Source: Paraliobacillus sp. PM-2 (lineage in GTDB: Bacteria > Bacillota > Bacilli > Bacillales > Amphibacillaceae). From it: 64,000 bases of DNA. Every line of letters starts with the position of its first letter. Within the stretch, counting starts at the first letter, position 1. The DNA lies in assembly GCF_001368815.1 (NCBI RefSeq), contig NZ_CTEI01000002.1:248001-312000 (forward strand). The letters run 5' to 3'. A program made the translations under genes and the position numbers. The notes beneath the pieces are model-generated. The model worked only from the letters and a program-made list of their open reading frames with translations. It did not search any database and was not told the DNA's origin. Below, piece by piece: positions 62,009 through 64,000 of this stretch.

Positions 62009-62078
62009 AACAATTGGAACACAAACAAAAAGCAGAGAAATACTAGGTCTTGGTTGAATCTGTTACTAGCAACCGAAA

Positions 62079-62113
62079 AATCCGAACTATCCTTTCAATG
62101 GACAGTTCGGATT
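62079..62113. terminator. Bidirectional terminator between ytvI and Eis-like gene
   Basis: AATCCGAACT pairs with AGTTCGGATT, and the pairing continues inside with TCC/GGA after one mismatch. It lies between convergent genes and is followed by T-rich sequence on the + strand. Confidence 0.85.
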
Positions 62114-62118
62114 CTTAT

Positions 62119-63303
62119 TTAAAAATAATCTGATAAATGCGGTGTGCATATTTTGCTAATTTCTTTCCATTTCATCGTTTTTTCTTCCACTTGAATATTT
62201 CCAAAGTACAGCAAGTTATCTAATGTTTCACTTCCTAATAGTAAAGCATTGATTGCATTTATATCCCCTTCAATAATCATATCCACATCGGTTGATTGAT
62301 GATCTTTTTCCACTTGCGTACATGTTTGATTTTCAAACGTTACTAACCAATCTGCTGTATTCCATGGGGCATGTATATCTTTCAATCTAAAAAGCAGACG
62401 CACTTTTTTTATTGAGGTAATATAGGGATAATTTTTAATAAAGCCAGCAAAATCAATGATACGTGACATAAAATATGCTTGTTTTGTTAATGGAATACGC
62501 GGATTATTAAGATGAAATACAAATGACTGATTAGGTTGTGCAACAAGAGTGATGGAATCAACCATTGAATCATGATTTTTCATCCATTGAAATAAGCCAT
62601 GACAAGCATCTAATGAATGATAAACAAATTCTTCTATGTGTAAATGCGATTTATTAATACAAGCAATTAAATAACCCATCGTTTCTCCAGTTTGGTTGTA
62701 ATATATTATAATCGTGTTGTGATGAGAAATGACTCGATTCTCCCACCACCAATCGTCCCTATTAAGCATCAAACCATATCGTATCGCTTCATTTTGGTAT
62801 AACGCCTTTAATTTTGTTTTCTCTTCTTCAAAAGTTACTCTTTTACAAAAGCCGGTTGTTTGATATGTCAGTATATCTTCAGGTGTCATTTCATATTTGT
62901 ATGTATAATTTGTTACTTCATATCCAAAATTACGATAAAATGGAATAAAAAATGGATGTAGCATAGATAACGTATATCCTTGTTCCTTCATTTTAATGAA
63001 GGATTGCGTTAATAATTGATTAACATGTCCTGCTCGTCGAAACTCAGGCCAAGTGGCTACACCTGCTATTCCTCCCAATTCCAACTTATTTGCACCTAAA
63101 AAAACTTGAAATGGTAAAATATGCAGTTTAGCGGCTAATTGGTCATCTATAAAAGAGCCTAAAATGATCTGACGCTCTTTCATTACCTTCTTTCTTTTCT
63201 GCTTCTCCTCCTCTGTTAACGTATATTTAAATGCGTATTCCCCTAAAGATAATACTTGATCAAAATGTTTTTCAGTTAGATTCCTTATTTTAAAATCAAT
63301 CAA
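62119..63303 (-). CDS. GNAT N-acetyltransferase, Eis family
   Basis: A 394-residue protein with an N-terminal GNAT domain (about residues 1-140: GGIAGVATWPEFRRAGHVNQLLTQS acetyl-CoA loop), a second degenerate GNAT domain and a C-terminal sterol-carrier-type domain, the three-part layout of Eis. Members acetylate amines such as aminoglycosides or peptides; substrate unknown here. Confidence 0.85.
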   Translation of the reverse strand: MIDFKIRNLTEKHFDQVLSLGEYAFKYTLTEEEKQKRKKVMKERQIILGSFIDDQLAAKLHILPFQVFLGANKLELGGIAGVATWPEFRRAGHVNQLLTQSFIKMKEQGYTLSMLHPFFIPFYRNFGYEVTNYTYKYEMTPEDILTYQTTGFCKRVTFEEEKTKLKALYQNEAIRYGLMLNRDDWWWENRVISHHNTIIIYYNQTGETMGYLIACINKSHLHIEEFVYHSLDACHGLFQWMKNHDSMVDSITLVAQPNQSFVFHLNNPRIPLTKQAYFMSRIIDFAGFIKNYPYITSIKKVRLLFRLKDIHAPWNTADWLVTFENQTCTQVEKDHQSTDVDMIIEGDINAINALLLGSETLDNLLYFGNIQVEEKTMKWKEISKICTPHLSDYF

Positions 63304-63306
63304 TTA

Positions 63307-63795
63307 TTAACACAACCTTTCGTATATCTTTATTATTCCTTCATTCATTGTGATATGAAAGTCATTCTTTTGCAAGATATGTTGAGAAATAGTGCTGTTA
63401 ATCTTACAACAAGCAATGATTCGATTAATCGTTGGTTCGTGTTGAATATATTCACAAAAAATCGCAACAGCTTCGGTCGCATAACCCTTATTTCGATAAC
63501 TCGGGAATATGTGATATCCAATTTCAACAGTGGTATTTCTTTTTCTAATATTAAATTCACCTATAATATGATTTGTTTCTACTAATTGAATCATACATGG
63601 TCCAAAGTCTGGTCTATCATTCGATTGAAGTGCTTCATAATAAAGCGGTAAGGAAATCTTTATCGCATAGGACGGCCAAAGATGTTCATAAGGGATTTGA
63701 AAATAATCAAAAAATGTTGCGCGATCATTAAGTAATAATCTAACTTGATACTCAGATAGTAATGTTAGTTTAATGCGCTCACTATATAGATACAT
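63307..63795 (-). CDS. GNAT N-acetyltransferase, RimJ/RimL type
   Basis: A 162-residue acetyltransferase with EIGYHIFPSYRNKGYATEAV (acetyl-CoA binding motif A) near residues 103-122. Probably acetylates a protein N-terminus or small amine. The start is set at MYLYSERIKL (AGAGG upstream). It is three bases from the Eis-like gene, forming an operon. Confidence 0.85.
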   Translation of the reverse strand: MYLYSERIKLTLLSEYQVRLLLNDRATFFDYFQIPYEHLWPSYAIKISLPLYYEALQSNDRPDFGPCMIQLVETNHIIGEFNIRKRNTTVEIGYHIFPSYRNKGYATEAVAIFCEYIQHEPTINRIIACCKINSTISQHILQKNDFHITMNEGIIKIYERLC

Positions 63796-63864
63796 GTAAC
63801 CTCTATTCCCTTCCTCCAGTAAATATAAGAATAGAGCTGTCAACAATAGACAACTCTTTCATCT

Positions 63865-64000
63865 TTAAAACCCTAATATTGCTTTAATCATGCTAGTTGT
63901 TTCTCCACCATCAAAAAATACATAAAGTAGCAGATAAACGATAACACCAGTTATTGAAGAAAAGAACCATATAATACTTGTCACAGGTCCAATTTTTTGA
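63865..64000 (-). CDS. Partial small membrane protein, cut by window end
   Basis: The last 45 codons (44 residues plus stop) of a minus-strand gene, ending YVFFDGGETTSMIKAILGF. A hydrophobic segment of about 22 residues precedes the tail. No family recognised; the frame is open to the window edge. It is followed by the acetyltransferase pair without a clear terminator. Confidence 0.5.
   Translation of the reverse strand, partial: QKIGPVTSIIWFFSSITGVIVYLLLYVFFDGGETTSMIKAILGF

Overview
This window comes from a low-GC, endospore-forming Bacillaceae bacterium. The best guess from gene order and AT-richness is a halotolerant genus such as Oceanobacillus, Gracilibacillus or Virgibacillus; no 16S or other marker fixes the genus. 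The evidence is sigE-sigG-spoIIGA, spoVD, spoVE, ylbJ and ytvI (sporulation), bshC (bacillithiol), a PyrR-attenuated pyr operon, a T-box ileS, and a division-cell-wall (dcw) cluster in Bacillus order. Most genes lie on the minus strand, so the window reads biologically from right to left.

Layout from the right edge: a partial membrane gene and two GNAT acetyltransferases; ytvI (+); the ylb block (ylbB, ylbC, ylbD, ylbE, ylbF, ylbG, rsmD, coaD, ylbJ (+), the Lon/PDZ protease gene ylbL, tmcAL (+), the DUF177 gene and rpmF); an RsfA-family regulator, a PanE-like reductase, a DUF3397 gene and bshC. The dcw cluster follows: mraZ, rsmH, ftsL, pbpB, spoVD, murE, murF, mraY, murD, spoVE, then divIB, ylxW, ylxX, sbp, ftsA, ftsZ. 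Next come spoIIGA-sigE-sigG, the ylm/sepF block, divIVA and T-box-controlled ileS. After an inserted MFS gene (+) come lspA, the RluD-like synthase and the pyrimidine operon pyrR-pyrP-pyrB-pyrC-carA-carB-pyrK-pyrD-pyrF-pyrE. The left edge carries a TetR-controlled ABC transporter and a truncated FUSC-family gene.

Working logic: the dcw genes make lipid II precursors, assemble the divisome (FtsL, DivIB, PBP2B, FtsA, FtsZ, SepF) and place it (DivIVA). The spoIIG/sigG genes drive the forespore and mother-cell sigma cascade. The pyr operon makes UMP from bicarbonate and glutamine, with PyrR sensing UMP through mRNA hairpins. lspA and ileS are neighbours as in Bacillus.

Most of the window is conserved core genome and I did not find a new multi-gene system. 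The unusual points are: spoIIGA with no ATG/GTG/TTG at its conserved N-terminus; loss of murG and murB between spoVE and divIB, where there is now a terminator, a promoter and a palindromic operator; a pyrP-pyrB hairpin without a PyrR-binding loop; a four-box, 10-bp-phased MraZ operator; murF kept inside the dcw cluster; and a sigG sigma-F/G promoter overlapped by an inverted repeat.
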